64,000 nt of DNA from Pseudomonas brassicacearum (GTDB lineage Bacteria > Pseudomonadota > Gammaproteobacteria > Pseudomonadales > Pseudomonadaceae): contig NZ_MOBJ01000009.1 of assembly GCF_003732225.1 (NCBI RefSeq), positions 62,001-126,000 of the forward strand, given 5' to 3'. Numbering within the stretch: position 1 is the stretch's first letter; each line of letters opens with the position of its first letter. Below, one piece after another: positions 52,251 through 61,209 of this stretch. The notes beneath the pieces were generated by a model that did not search any database, was not told the DNA's origin, and worked only from the letters and a program-made list of their open reading frames with translations. The translations under genes were made by a program, and so were the position numbers.

Positions 52251-54701
52251 TCAGGCCGGCAACGGGCGGGTTTCTGGCGTGGTGCGCAATGGCGGCGTGC
52301 TCGGCATGCGAGTCAGGCGGAGCGCATTCAGTACCACAGTCAACGAGCTGATGGACATGCCGACCGCGGCCCACACCGGAGTGATCCAGCCGAGGGCGGC
52401 GAACGGCAACATGAGGCCATTGTACAGCCCGGCCCACAGCAGGTTCTCGATGATTACCCGGCGGGTGCGTCGGGCCAGGCTGAAGGCTTGCACCAGCGCG
52501 TCGAGACGATTGGACAACAGCACCGCGTCGGCGCTGGTTTTCGCCAGGTCGGTGGCCGAACCCATGGCCACGCTGATGTCGGCGGCGGCCAGCACTGGCA
52601 CGTCATTGACCCCATCGCCGAGCATCAATACCTTGCGACCTTCCTGGTGCAGTTGCTTGAGCACCTGCAACTTGTCATCCGGGCGTAAACTGCCTCGGGC
52701 TTCGTCGATACCCAATTGCGCGGCGACACTCGCGACCATCGGCGAGCTGTCGCCGGACAGCAGCAACGTGCGCCAACCGCGAGCCTTACACGCCGCGAGC
52801 AGCGCGGGCGCGTCGCTGCGCAGACGATCATCAAGGACGAACCAGGCCAGCGCGCCGAGGCTATCGCCGAGCAACAGCCATTGGCCGGCTTCATCCGGGA
52901 TTGCCGGCACAGCACAGCCGCTGAGTTCGCAGACAAACGCCGGTTGACCGATGCGCAAGCGCTGTTCGCCGACCAATCCTTCGAGTCCCAGTCCTGGCGT
53001 GCTCAGGACTTCTTCGGCGGCCAGCGGCGCCCGCCCAAAGGCGCGGGCGATCGGGTGCTCGGAGCGGTTTTCCAGAGCGGCAGCGAGGCCCAGGCACTGG
53101 TCGCTGTCGAGTGCGCCCAGTGGTCGAATCGAACGCAAGGCCAGGCGACCTTCGGTGAGGGTGCCGGTCTTGTCGAAAATCACCGTGTCGATCTGATTCA
53201 GGCCTTCCAGCACGTGGCCACGGGTCAGCAGCAGGCCGAGTTTGTGCAAGGTGCCGGTGGCGGCGGTGAGCGCGGTCGGCGTGGCCAGCGACAAGGCGCA
53301 CGGGCAGGTCGCGACCAGCATCGCCAGCACGATCCAGAACGCGCGGGACGCATCCAGTTCCCACCAGAGCAAACCAATGGCAGCGGCGGCAATCAGTGAC
53401 AGCAGCAGGAACCACTGTGCGGCGCGGTCGGCAATTTCTGCCAGGCGTGGTTTCTCGGCCTGAGCGCGATCCAGCAGGCGGACGATGGCCGAGAGGCGAG
53501 TGTCCTGACCCAGCGCGAGCACTTCGACGGTCAGCGCACCCTCGACGTTCAAGGTGCCGGCGGTGACTGCATCGCCCAGCGTGCGAGGTTGCGGCAGGTA
53601 CTCGCCGGTCAGCAGCGACTCATCGATGCTCGACTGGCCGTCGAGGATTTTCCCGTCGGCCGGGAGGATGGCGCCGGGATGCACCAATACCTGGTCACCG
53701 AGACGCAACTCGCTGAGCAGGATGCGCTCGCTCTGGCCATCCGCGCTCAGGCGCAGGCACGAGGCGGGCAACAGGTTCACCAACTGCGCGGTGGCGGCGG
53801 CGGTGCGTTCGCGGGCACGGCGTTCCAGATAGCGACCAGCCAGTAGAAACAGCGCGAACATCCCGACCGCGTCGAAATACAGCTCGCCGACTCCAGTGAT
53901 CGAGGTCCAGATTCCGGCGAGGTAGGCGCCGCCGATGGCCAGCGAAACGGAAACATCCATGGTCAGGTGACGGGTGCGCAGGTCGCGCATCGCACCTTTG
54001 AAAAACGGCGCGCAGCTGTAGAACACAATCGGCGTGGTCAGGAACAGTGCGACCCAGCGCAGGATGGTGTGCAGCTCGGGGCTGAGGTCGATGTTGAATT
54101 CCGGCCAGGTGGCCATGGTCGCCATCATTGCCTGAAACCACAGCAAACCGGCGACGCCCAGTTGGCGCAAGGCCAGGCGGTTTTCGCTGGCCAGTTGTTC
54201 GCTGGCGCGGTCGGCCTGATACGGGTGGGCGGCGTAACCGATGTGGCGTAATTCGCTGAGCACCTGGCTCAACGGCAACTGGCTGTCGGCCCAGCGCACG
54301 TGCAGGCGATGGTTGGACAGGTTCAGCCGCGCCTCGGCCACGGCCGGCAGGCTGCGCAGGTGTTTCTCGATCAACCAGCCGCACGCCGCGCAGCTGATAC
54401 CTTCCATCAGTAAGGTGGTTTCAGCCAGATCGCCTTCGTGGCGAACAAAAGGTTGTTGCACGTCGGCGCGGTCATACAGCGCCAGTTCGTCCACCAGTTG
54501 CACCGGCAAGGCTTGCGGGTTGGCCGAAGCCTCGCTGCGGTGGCTGTAATAATGTTCCAGCCCGCCTGCGACAATCGCCTCGGCCACGGCCTGGCAGCCC
54601 GGACAGCAGAGCTCGCGGGTTTCGCCGAGGATGACGGCGGTAAACCGGCTGCCAGATGGGACGGGCAGGGCGCAGTGGTAGCAGGGGGTTGGGGTGGTCA
54701 T
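52251..54701 (-). CDS. ccoI: Copper-translocating P1B-type ATPase CcoI
   Basis: The 816-residue inner-membrane pump delivers copper for the CuB site of cbb3 oxidase. The N-terminus has cysteine pairs (CYHCALPVP; CCPGCQAVAEA) and an HMA domain with ISCAACGWLIEKHL. Eight membrane segments include the CPC metal site in CPCALSLATP. The P-type ATPase motifs are LLTGEYLP, FDKTGTLTEG and LGDGVNDVPVLAAADI. It belongs to the ccoGHIS assembly set, but a REPIN separates it from ccoH. Confidence 0.94.
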   Translation of the reverse strand: MTTPTPCYHCALPVPSGSRFTAVILGETRELCCPGCQAVAEAIVAGGLEHYYSHRSEASANPQALPVQLVDELALYDRADVQQPFVRHEGDLAETTLLMEGISCAACGWLIEKHLRSLPAVAEARLNLSNHRLHVRWADSQLPLSQVLSELRHIGYAAHPYQADRASEQLASENRLALRQLGVAGLLWFQAMMATMATWPEFNIDLSPELHTILRWVALFLTTPIVFYSCAPFFKGAMRDLRTRHLTMDVSVSLAIGGAYLAGIWTSITGVGELYFDAVGMFALFLLAGRYLERRARERTAAATAQLVNLLPASCLRLSADGQSERILLSELRLGDQVLVHPGAILPADGKILDGQSSIDESLLTGEYLPQPRTLGDAVTAGTLNVEGALTVEVLALGQDTRLSAIVRLLDRAQAEKPRLAEIADRAAQWFLLLSLIAAAAIGLLWWELDASRAFWIVLAMLVATCPCALSLATPTALTAATGTLHKLGLLLTRGHVLEGLNQIDTVIFDKTGTLTEGRLALRSIRPLGALDSDQCLGLAAALENRSEHPIARAFGRAPLAAEEVLSTPGLGLEGLVGEQRLRIGQPAFVCELSGCAVPAIPDEAGQWLLLGDSLGALAWFVLDDRLRSDAPALLAACKARGWRTLLLSGDSSPMVASVAAQLGIDEARGSLRPDDKLQVLKQLHQEGRKVLMLGDGVNDVPVLAAADISVAMGSATDLAKTSADAVLLSNRLDALVQAFSLARRTRRVIIENLLWAGLYNGLMLPFAALGWITPVWAAVGMSISSLTVVLNALRLTRMPSTPPLRTTPETRPLPA

Positions 54702-54748
54702 CAGGTATTCACTGGTACCGCTGAATCTGTGTCGTCTGATAGGGCCTC

Positions 54749-54840
54749 ATCGCGAGCAAGCTCGCTCCCACATTTGATCGGTGTCGTGCACAAAGTTTGT
54801 GTACGCCGAGATCCAGTGTGGGAGCGAGCTTGCTCGCGAT
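54749..54840. repeat. REPIN (family 1) inside the ccoGHIS cluster
   Basis: Inverted pair of the family core between ccoH and ccoI, genes of one functional unit. Confidence 0.95.
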
Positions 54841-54863
54841 GCGCGAAGCGCAGGGTTTTGCGT

Positions 54864-55397
54864 CTACTGATCTTCCGCGCCTTGCAGCGGTTCGTCTCCC
54901 AGCAGCAAATCCTTGTCATGGCTGATCTGTTCTTCTTCGAACATGCGCCACACATGCTCGTCCTGGCTGCCCAGCAATTCGACGAAGCGTCGGCCGTCGA
55001 TCTTGTCGGTCAGCTGGCCGATATAACGCCCCTGTTCGGTCTCGCTGCGGGTCAGGATGATCTTGCGATCCTTTTCCGGTTGGGTCGGCGAGATCAGGTT
55101 CAGTTCCAGGGTTGCAGGCGTGCTGTTACCGGTCAGGCGCAAGTCGACCTCACCGGTCACGTCATCCAGGCGCACGCGGGCATGCATCAGCAGGCTCTGG
55201 GCCAGTAACTCGCGGTCCAGCGAGCGGTTGATGCCTTTACCGGCTTCGTAGTAATTGTCGTTGACCAGGTTGTCCGGGTTGTTCACCGCGATGGTCACCA
55301 TGGACAGGGTCAGCGTCACCGAGCAGGCCAGGATACCGATGATGATCCATGGCCAGAGATGTTTGTACCAAGGGCTGGTGGCAGTTGCTGCGGGCAT
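54864..55397 (-). CDS. ccoH: FixH/CcoH family cbb3 assembly protein
   Basis: The 177-residue protein has one membrane helix (WYKHLWPWIIIGILACSVTLTLSMV) followed by VNNPDNLVNDNYYEAGKGINRSLDRE, which is typical of FixH/CcoH. It stabilises assembly intermediates of cbb3 oxidase. The start at 55397 has GAGAGAAG upstream; an in-frame ATG at 55412 would overlap the ccoG stop. Confidence 0.92.
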   Translation of the reverse strand: MPAATATSPWYKHLWPWIIIGILACSVTLTLSMVTIAVNNPDNLVNDNYYEAGKGINRSLDRELLAQSLLMHARVRLDDVTGEVDLRLTGNSTPATLELNLISPTQPEKDRKIILTRSETEQGRYIGQLTDKIDGRRFVELLGSQDEHVWRMFEEEQISHDKDLLLGDEPLQGAEDQ

Positions 55398-55408
55398 GAT
55401 GACTTCTC

Positions 55409-56824
55409 TCAACGAATTTGTGGGCCGATGAACCGGCTCTTGGCTTCAACGTGGACGCTGTTGTCGTCGGCATCCTTGAGGGTGAATTTCACCTCGTTGG
55501 TGCTCGACGGCAGTTGTTCCGGCGCGCTCGACAACTCGACCGGCATGCTGAAAATTTCCCCGGCGGCGACCTTGATCTCGCGCTTGCCTTGCAGCTTGAG
55601 ATCCGGCAGGCCGGAGGCTTCCAGCACATAAGTGTGGTCGCGCTGGTCCTTGTTCATGACTTTGAGGCTGTAGACGTTCTCGATCCGGCCTTCGGCGTTC
55701 TCGCGATACAGCACACGGTCCTTGCTGACATCGAAACCGACCAGCGAACGCATGAAGAACGCGGTGATCAGCAAGCTGATCATGGCCAGCAACACCAGTG
55801 CGTAGCCGATCAGGCGCGGACGCAGTTTATGGGTTTTTTGCCCGGACAGGTTGTGCTCGGTGGTGTAGCTGATCAGCCCGCGCGGGTACTCCATCTTGTC
55901 CATGATGCTGTCGCAGGCGTCGATGCAGGCGGCGCAACCGATGCATTCGATCTGCAAGCCGTCACGGATGTCGATTCCGGTCGGGCACACCTGAACGCAC
56001 ATGGTGCAGTCGATGCAGTCACCCAGGCCCTGGGCTTTGTAGTCGATGCCTTTCTTGCGTGGACCACGGGTTTCGCCACGACGTGGGTCGTAGGAAACGA
56101 TCAGTGTGTCCTTGTCGAACATCACACTCTGGAAGCGCGCGTAAGGGCACATGTAGATGCACACTTGCTCGCGCAGCCAGCCGGCGTTGCCGTAGGTGGC
56201 GAGGGTGAAGAAGCCGACCCAGAAATACGACCAGCCATCGGCCTGACCCAAGAAGAAGTCGATGGTCAGTTCACGAATCGGCGAAAAGTAGCCGACGAAG
56301 GTCATGCCGGTGATGAAACCGATCAACAGCCACATCGTGTGTTTGCTGAGTTTGCGCAGGAACTTGTTGGCGCTCATTGGCGCCTTGTCGAGCTTGATGC
56401 GCTGGTTGCGGTCGCCTTCGGTGACCTTCTCGCACCACATGAAAATCCAGGTCCAGACGCTCTGCGGGCAGGTATAGCCGCACCAGACACGCCCGGCGTA
56501 CACGGTAATGAAGAACAGGCCGAAGGCGCTGATGATCAACAAGCCGGACAGCAGAATGAAGTCCTGCGGCCAGAAGGTTGCACCGAAGATGAAGAATTTA
56601 CGCTCCGGCAGGTTCCACCAGACGGCTTGGTGGCCACCCCAGTTGAGCCAGACCGTGCCGAAATACAGCAGAAACAACGCGGCACCGCCGGTCATTCGCA
56701 GATTACGGAACAGGCCGGTGAAGGCGCGGGTGTAGATTTTTTCCCGAGAGGCGTAGAGGTCGACGCTGTTGTTTGCGTTCTTGGCAGGCGGGGTAACGTC
56801 GTGTACCGGAATCTGGTTGCTCAT
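55409..56824 (-). CDS. ccoG: Cbb3 oxidase accessory protein CcoG (RdxA/FixG), 2x[4Fe-4S]
   Basis: The 471-residue membrane protein has about five helices and a double ferredoxin motif: CIDCTMCVQVCPTGIDIRDG then ECIGCAACIDACDSIMDKM (residues ~250-300). It also has an outlying CPQSVW in the membrane part. A C-terminal immunoglobulin-like domain (IKVAAGEIFSMPVEL) faces the periplasm. CcoG is a Cu(II) reductase that feeds copper to CcoI. It is the first gene of the assembly unit, with a near-consensus ANR site upstream. Confidence 0.95.
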   Translation of the reverse strand: MSNQIPVHDVTPPAKNANNSVDLYASREKIYTRAFTGLFRNLRMTGGAALFLLYFGTVWLNWGGHQAVWWNLPERKFFIFGATFWPQDFILLSGLLIISAFGLFFITVYAGRVWCGYTCPQSVWTWIFMWCEKVTEGDRNQRIKLDKAPMSANKFLRKLSKHTMWLLIGFITGMTFVGYFSPIRELTIDFFLGQADGWSYFWVGFFTLATYGNAGWLREQVCIYMCPYARFQSVMFDKDTLIVSYDPRRGETRGPRKKGIDYKAQGLGDCIDCTMCVQVCPTGIDIRDGLQIECIGCAACIDACDSIMDKMEYPRGLISYTTEHNLSGQKTHKLRPRLIGYALVLLAMISLLITAFFMRSLVGFDVSKDRVLYRENAEGRIENVYSLKVMNKDQRDHTYVLEASGLPDLKLQGKREIKVAAGEIFSMPVELSSAPEQLPSSTNEVKFTLKDADDNSVHVEAKSRFIGPQIR

Positions 56825-56992
56825 CTATTGCATCCCACGGCAGTGGAAAAATGCCCCGGTCAGTACGTGCCGACCGTGGTCAAAAAGAGGTGTTGCAGTG
56901 GCGCAATGATACGCCTGTAGCTCTAGCGCAAGGGTGCGACCTTTGGTCGCGTTGGGTAAAAATCGTGGATGGTGTAACAGATGTAACAAAAC

Positions 56993-57006
56993 GTGATGCA
57001 GATCAA
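56993..57006 (-). promoter_or_regulatory. Candidate ANR box upstream of ccoG
   Basis: TTGATCTGCATCAC on the minus strand differs from the palindromic consensus by one base. It is ~170 bases before the ccoG ATG, so a long leader is implied. Confidence 0.65.
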
Positions 57007-57082
57007 TTGACTTGCTGAGTATAGCTGTCTGGTTGTTGGTCATTGATGCCAGCGGGATCGCCCGCTGGCGTCGCTCTGCTCT

Positions 57083-58084
57083 CTACTTGACCGGGGTGGT
57101 GTGTGTGGCGACGGGATTACGCCAGTCGTTGCCGGCGATGACGTTGACCGTCAGTTGCTTTCTGTCGGGAGAGACACTGGCATACAACCAGGTTTGCTGG
57201 GTCGCTGAGCCACTCATAAACAAGGGTATGTCGCCGTAGATGTAATTGCTGGACTCGTACTTCCCGCTTTGCTTGTATGCATTGGCGGAAAACACGGCGG
57301 TCACGCCGTAATCATCAATAAGTTTTTTGAATCGCATGATTTCGGTTTCCTTGGCCGGCCAGTGAAATGGCTGATGCAAGTTCAGCAGAATGATTTTGCC
57401 TTGAGCGCGTGCTCGCTGTAGATCTCGCTCCAGCCAGTTAAGCGATGAGGTGATTTCATAGGCTGTCGTATTGATAAAGGAATGAGTGGAAAAATTGACT
57501 GCATAGGTAGGCTCGTTATGCAGTTGCACAAGGTGAACATCACCAAAGTCTTTGGAGTAGGCCAGGCTTCCGTACCAGGTTTTCGTCAGGCCGGACGCTC
57601 TGGCGGCGAGGTCCATGTTCTCGACTTTCCCCCAATAACGATCCTTGAGGTCGTTGATGCTTCCAGCTGCGCAACGGGTGCAGCTGGCGACGTTGAAATC
57701 ATAGTCATGATTGCCCAGGCCATAGTCATAGAGGTTGCTCAGTTTGTTCTGCAAAACCGCCTTGATGTAAGAACGTTCGCTGTCTTGCCCTGACGCTGTC
57801 ATGTTGCCATTGATCATGACGGGTACTGAGGATGCTCCACCTGATTGTTTCCGGAAGTCAGCGATGCTGCTGTACTGCGCATCGATCAGCCACCTTGAGC
57901 GGTCTTCTTTGTCAGCGGCGGATTCAACTTCTCGATTGACGGATTTTTCACTTGAGGGGAACTTCGGGTCCGAAGCAAACACGATATGACTCGGGGAGAG
58001 ATCAGCGGCAACCGAGTACATCGCGGTCACGCCGCTGGTCAGTATCAGTAAGGTCAGAAACTTAAAATAACTTGAAGGTTTCAT
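57083..58084 (-). CDS. Exported metallophosphoesterase-like protein lacking active-site residues (pseudoenzyme candidate)
   Basis: The 333-residue protein has a signal peptide (MKPSSYFKFLTLLILTSGVTAMYSVAAD) and a calcineurin-like phosphoesterase fold. It is closely similar over its whole length to the divergent neighbour at 58341. Against that copy, the first motif reads D39-P-K41 instead of D-P-Q, the GD motif is G-N94 instead of G-D, and the GHEHGH motif is replaced by SANAYK (266-271). GNHD (N125, H126) and LNLHQP (H237) are kept. Most metal ligands are therefore missing, although the reading frame is intact. It may be a catalytically inactive partner or a drifting duplicate. The substrate is unknown. 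Confidence 0.82.
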   Translation of the reverse strand: MKPSSYFKFLTLLILTSGVTAMYSVAADLSPSHIVFASDPKFPSSEKSVNREVESAADKEDRSRWLIDAQYSSIADFRKQSGGASSVPVMINGNMTASGQDSERSYIKAVLQNKLSNLYDYGLGNHDYDFNVASCTRCAAGSINDLKDRYWGKVENMDLAARASGLTKTWYGSLAYSKDFGDVHLVQLHNEPTYAVNFSTHSFINTTAYEITSSLNWLERDLQRARAQGKIILLNLHQPFHWPAKETEIMRFKKLIDDYGVTAVFSANAYKQSGKYESSNYIYGDIPLFMSGSATQQTWLYASVSPDRKQLTVNVIAGNDWRNPVATHTTPVK

Positions 58085-58340
58085 AGAAATCCATTTCCAG
58101 TTGTGAAGTGCATTTGTTTGACGGTTCGGCGGATGCCCTTGTGGTCGAATGTATTTTAGTGTTTTTGTCAGTGCAAAGAATTGTTTGAAAGTATTGATAA
58201 GGAATATTTCGAGCGGTGGACATGTTTTCTGTTGGTTTGCTTGCGTTAATTGTTTGTCGTTTTTCAGATGCCCCTATACTTTGCGAGGGAGGGTTTTCGC
58301 TGTTGCGGAGTGGTTATTAATATTAAAGAAATGGATTTCT
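58085..58340. other. AT-rich divergent promoter region of the phosphoesterase pair
   Basis: 256 bases of strongly AT-rich sequence (for example 58141-58205 and 58310-58360) contrast with the GC-rich surroundings. No operator repeat was identified by eye. Confidence 0.5.
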
Positions 58341-59354
58341 ATGAAGTTATATAAAAAAAGTAAGCTGTTGGCGTGTCTTGCATTACTGCTGGTTATTCCC
58401 GTGGTCAACGGGGCTTCGTCAATTGATACACCGCGCCACATGGTGTTTGTTTCGGATCCACAGTATCCCTGGACAGACAAGACTGATGCCAGGGAGCCTG
58501 AGTCAAATTCGCAAGCGCAGAAACGTTCTCAATGGCTGATAGAAACACAATATGACAGCATTGCAGAGTTCAGGCGTAATTCTGGCGGAGCCTCTGCGGT
58601 GCCGGTGATGATCAACGGCGATTTGACGGCTTTCGGCCATGGTGATCAGCGTTCGTATATCAAGTCGACGCTCGATGCAAAACTCAACGGGCTCTATGAC
58701 TATGGCTTGGGCAATCATGACTATCAGAACAATGTTGATGATTGTTATCTGAATAGTTGTGCGGCAGGAAGTATCGACGACCTGAAGAACCGTTATTGGG
58801 GGAAAGTCGGGAATATGGATCTGGCGGCGAGGTCTTCCTGGCCGAGCACAATCTATTACGGAAGTCTGGCCTACTCAAAGGACTTCGGCGATGTGCATCT
58901 TGTTCAGTTACATAACGAGCCTACCTACGAGGTGACATTTTCCTCCGGGGTATTTCTTAGTCCTACAGTCTATGAAATCACTCCGGCTCTCGATTGGCTG
59001 GAGCGTGATCTGAAACGGGCGCGTGCTCAAGGAAAGATTATTCTCTTGAATCTGCATAAGCCCGCGGAATGGCAAGGTAGTAACGAGCAGATTTCAAGGT
59101 TCAGGACAATGATCGAAGAGTATGGGGTGACTGCAGTGTTCGCAGGGCATGAGCATGGGCATGCCGGGTGGCGCGGGTGGTGGGGCAGGGAGGAAATCTA
59201 CGGCGACGTCCCGGTATTTCTGAGTGGTGCTGCTTCTCAACAAACCTGGTTGTTTGCCAGCTTGTCTGAAGATAGTAAGGAACTGGCGATCAGTGTGGTC
59301 GCTGATAATGACTGGCGTAATCCCCGGGAGGTAGAGGTTATCCCCGTTAAGTAA
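58341..59354 (+). CDS. Exported calcineurin-like metallophosphoesterase
   Basis: The 337-residue protein has a signal peptide (MKLYKKSKLLACLALLLVIPVVNGAS). All phosphoesterase motifs are present: VSDPQ (D39, Q41), INGD (D94), GNHD (N125, H126), LNLH (H239) and GHEHGH (H270, H272). The D-x-Q form of the first motif occurs in some subfamilies instead of D-x-H. It is probably periplasmic or secreted. The ATG at 58341 is chosen because the longer frame from 58149 reads through AT-rich promoter sequence. The natural substrate (nucleotide, phosphodiester, phospholipid) cannot be told from sequence. Confidence 0.83.
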   Translation: MKLYKKSKLLACLALLLVIPVVNGASSIDTPRHMVFVSDPQYPWTDKTDAREPESNSQAQKRSQWLIETQYDSIAEFRRNSGGASAVPVMINGDLTAFGHGDQRSYIKSTLDAKLNGLYDYGLGNHDYQNNVDDCYLNSCAAGSIDDLKNRYWGKVGNMDLAARSSWPSTIYYGSLAYSKDFGDVHLVQLHNEPTYEVTFSSGVFLSPTVYEITPALDWLERDLKRARAQGKIILLNLHKPAEWQGSNEQISRFRTMIEEYGVTAVFAGHEHGHAGWRGWWGREEIYGDVPVFLSGAASQQTWLFASLSEDSKELAISVVADNDWRNPREVEVIPVK

Positions 59355-59374
59355 CCGATTGATCGAGACTCAAT

Positions 59375-59413
59375 AAAAAACGGCCCCGCCAGTATTATTG
59401 GCGGGGCCGTTTG
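59375..59413 (-). terminator. Terminator of ccoNOQP-1 and the phosphoesterase gene
   Basis: The 12-bp stem AACGGCCCCGCC/GGCGGGGCCGTT, loop AGTATTATT, has a run of six Ts on the minus strand, so it mainly ends the ccoP transcript. It also lies 21 bases after the convergent phosphoesterase stop. Confidence 0.9.
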
Positions 59414-59435
59414 GTGTTGCGCTCAGGCGTTTGCC

Positions 59436-60413
59436 TTACTGGGCGTCAGCCGCTTTCTCACCGTGAGACAGGCTGTAAACATAAGCGGCCAGCAGGTGAA
59501 CCTTGTCGTTACCTTGCAGTTGCGCTTGCGCAGGCATCTGGCCCTGACGGCCGTAACGGATGGTCTGCTGCAGTTGAGCGAAGCTCGAGCCGTAGATGAA
59601 CGCTGCCGGGTGAGTCAGGTTAGGTGCGCCCATGGCTGGGGTACCTTTACCTTCCGGACCGTGGCAAGCCACGCAGTTGGCGGCGAAAATCTTCTGGCCG
59701 GCAACCGGGTCAGCCTTGCTGCCTTCCGGCAGCTTGCGGCCATCGAGGTTGGTCAGCACGAACGAGGCGACGTCGCTGACGCCTTGCTCGCCGATAACTT
59801 CACCCCAGGCCGGCATCACCGCGTGACGGCCGCCCATGATGGTGGTCTTGATGGTTTCCGGCTCGCCGCCCCAACGCCAGTCTTCGTCGGTCAGGTTAGG
59901 GAAGCCGTAAGCGCCTTTGGCGTCGGAACCGTGGCAAACCGAGCAGTTGGAGGCGAACAGACGGCCACCCATCTTCAGGGCTTGCGGGTCCTTGGCAACT
60001 TCTTCAATCGGCATGGCCGCGAATTTGGCAAAGATCGGACCAAACTTGGCGTCCGATTTGGCCATTTCCTTTTCCCACTCGTGAACACCGGTCCAGCCGG
60101 ACTGGCCGTTGGCGAACGGGGTTTGCTTCTCGTTGTCGAGGTAGCCGTAACCTGGCAGCAGGCCTTTCCAGTTGCCCAGGCCCGGGTACAGCGCCAGGTA
60201 GCCCAGTGCGAAGATGATGGTGCCGACAAACAGCATGAACCACCATTTCGGCAGCGGGTTGTCGTACTCTTCGATCCCGTCGAAGGCGTGGCCAACCGTC
60301 TCGTCTGTCTGTTCGGCGCGCTGGCCCTTGCGGGTCGACAGCAGCAGCCAGGTCAGGGCGAAGATGGTACCCAGACTGAGGACTGTGACGTACAGACTCC
60401 AGAACGTAGTCAT
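59436..60413 (-). CDS. ccoP1: Cbb3-type cytochrome c oxidase subunit III, dihaem
   Basis: The 325-residue membrane-anchored protein passes electrons to CcoO. The N-terminus has two hydrophobic stretches ([41 protein letters not shown]). Two haem c sites follow, [12 protein letters not shown] and [12 protein letters not shown], each with a downstream Met ligand region. The start overlaps ccoQ by four bases. Confidence 0.96.
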   Translation of the reverse strand: MTTFWSLYVTVLSLGTIFALTWLLLSTRKGQRAEQTDETVGHAFDGIEEYDNPLPKWWFMLFVGTIIFALGYLALYPGLGNWKGLLPGYGYLDNEKQTPFANGQSGWTGVHEWEKEMAKSDAKFGPIFAKFAAMPIEEVAKDPQALKMGGRLFASNCSVCHGSDAKGAYGFPNLTDEDWRWGGEPETIKTTIMGGRHAVMPAWGEVIGEQGVSDVASFVLTNLDGRKLPEGSKADPVAGQKIFAANCVACHGPEGKGTPAMGAPNLTHPAAFIYGSSFAQLQQTIRYGRQGQMPAQAQLQGNDKVHLLAAYVYSLSHGEKAADAQ

Positions 60414-60604
60414 TCTTTGTTACTCCTAGAAGCTTGCTCGACGTGCTTGATGGCTTCGGGATCATCCGCGAAAGGCAGCAAGGTCGCGTCTTCAAACTCC
60501 GACTTGCGTTTGGGGCTGAATACCCACAACGCCAGACCGATAAAGGCAACCATCACGACGACGGTGCCCAGGCCACGAATCATCCCGATATCCATCCAGA
60601 TCAC
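60410..60604 (-). CDS. ccoQ1: Cbb3-type oxidase subunit CcoQ
   Basis: The 64-residue protein has one membrane helix ([33 protein letters not shown]) and a charged tail. The FSPKRKxxFEDAxLLPFADD pattern is typical of CcoQ. It stabilises the complex. Four-base overlaps join it to both ccoO and ccoP. Confidence 0.93.
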   Translation of the reverse strand: MIWMDIGMIRGLGTVVVMVAFIGLALWVFSPKRKSEFEDATLLPFADDPEAIKHVEQASRSNKE

Positions 60605-61209
60605 CGTTTGCTTTTGATGATGGTGCCCAGGCCTTGCAGATAGGCCACCAGCGCGTCCATTTCGGTTTTGCCCTTCACGGCATCTTTTGCACCGGCGATG
60701 TCTTCGTCGGTGTAAGGAACGCCGAGCGTGCGCAAGACTTCCATTTTCTTCGCGGTGTCTTTGCCGTCGAGCTTGTTTTCCACGAGGAACGGGTAAGCCG
60801 GCATTTTCGACTCAGGCACCACGTTGCGCGGGTTGTACAAGTGCGCACGCTGCCAGTCATCGGAGTAACGACCACCGACACGGGCCAGGTCCGGACCGGT
60901 ACGCTTGGAACCCCACAGGAACGGGTGGTCCCAAACGCTTTCACCGGCTACCGAGTAGTGGCCATAACGTTCGGTTTCAGCACGGAACGGACGGATCATC
61001 TGCGAGTGGCAGCCGACACAACCGTTGGCGATGAAAATGTCACGGCCTTCAAGTTCCAGCGCCGGGCGTGGCTTCATGCCTTCAACCGGTTTGTTGGTCA
61101 CGTCCTGAAAAAACAGGGGGACGATCTGGGTCAAGCCGCCGACGCTGACGGCGATAACCATGAAGAAGGCCAGCAGGCCAATATTCTTCTCGACTGCTTC
61201 ATGCTTCAT
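60601..61209 (-). CDS. ccoO1: Cbb3-type oxidase subunit II, monohaem c
   Basis: The 202-residue protein has an N-terminal membrane anchor ([26 protein letters not shown]), one haem c site [14 protein letters not shown] and the conserved [39 protein letters not shown]. It passes electrons from CcoP to CcoN. Its start overlaps the ccoN stop by one base. Confidence 0.96.
   Translation of the reverse strand: MKHEAVEKNIGLLAFFMVIAVSVGGLTQIVPLFFQDVTNKPVEGMKPRPALELEGRDIFIANGCVGCHSQMIRPFRAETERYGHYSVAGESVWDHPFLWGSKRTGPDLARVGGRYSDDWQRAHLYNPRNVVPESKMPAYPFLVENKLDGKDTAKKMEVLRTLGVPYTDEDIAGAKDAVKGKTEMDALVAYLQGLGTIIKSKR

Noticed and set aside
57083..58084. Minus-strand phosphoesterase as a plain pseudogene
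   Set aside because: There is no stop, frameshift or truncation, and the signal peptide and overall length are kept; it is called a CDS with missing catalytic residues instead.
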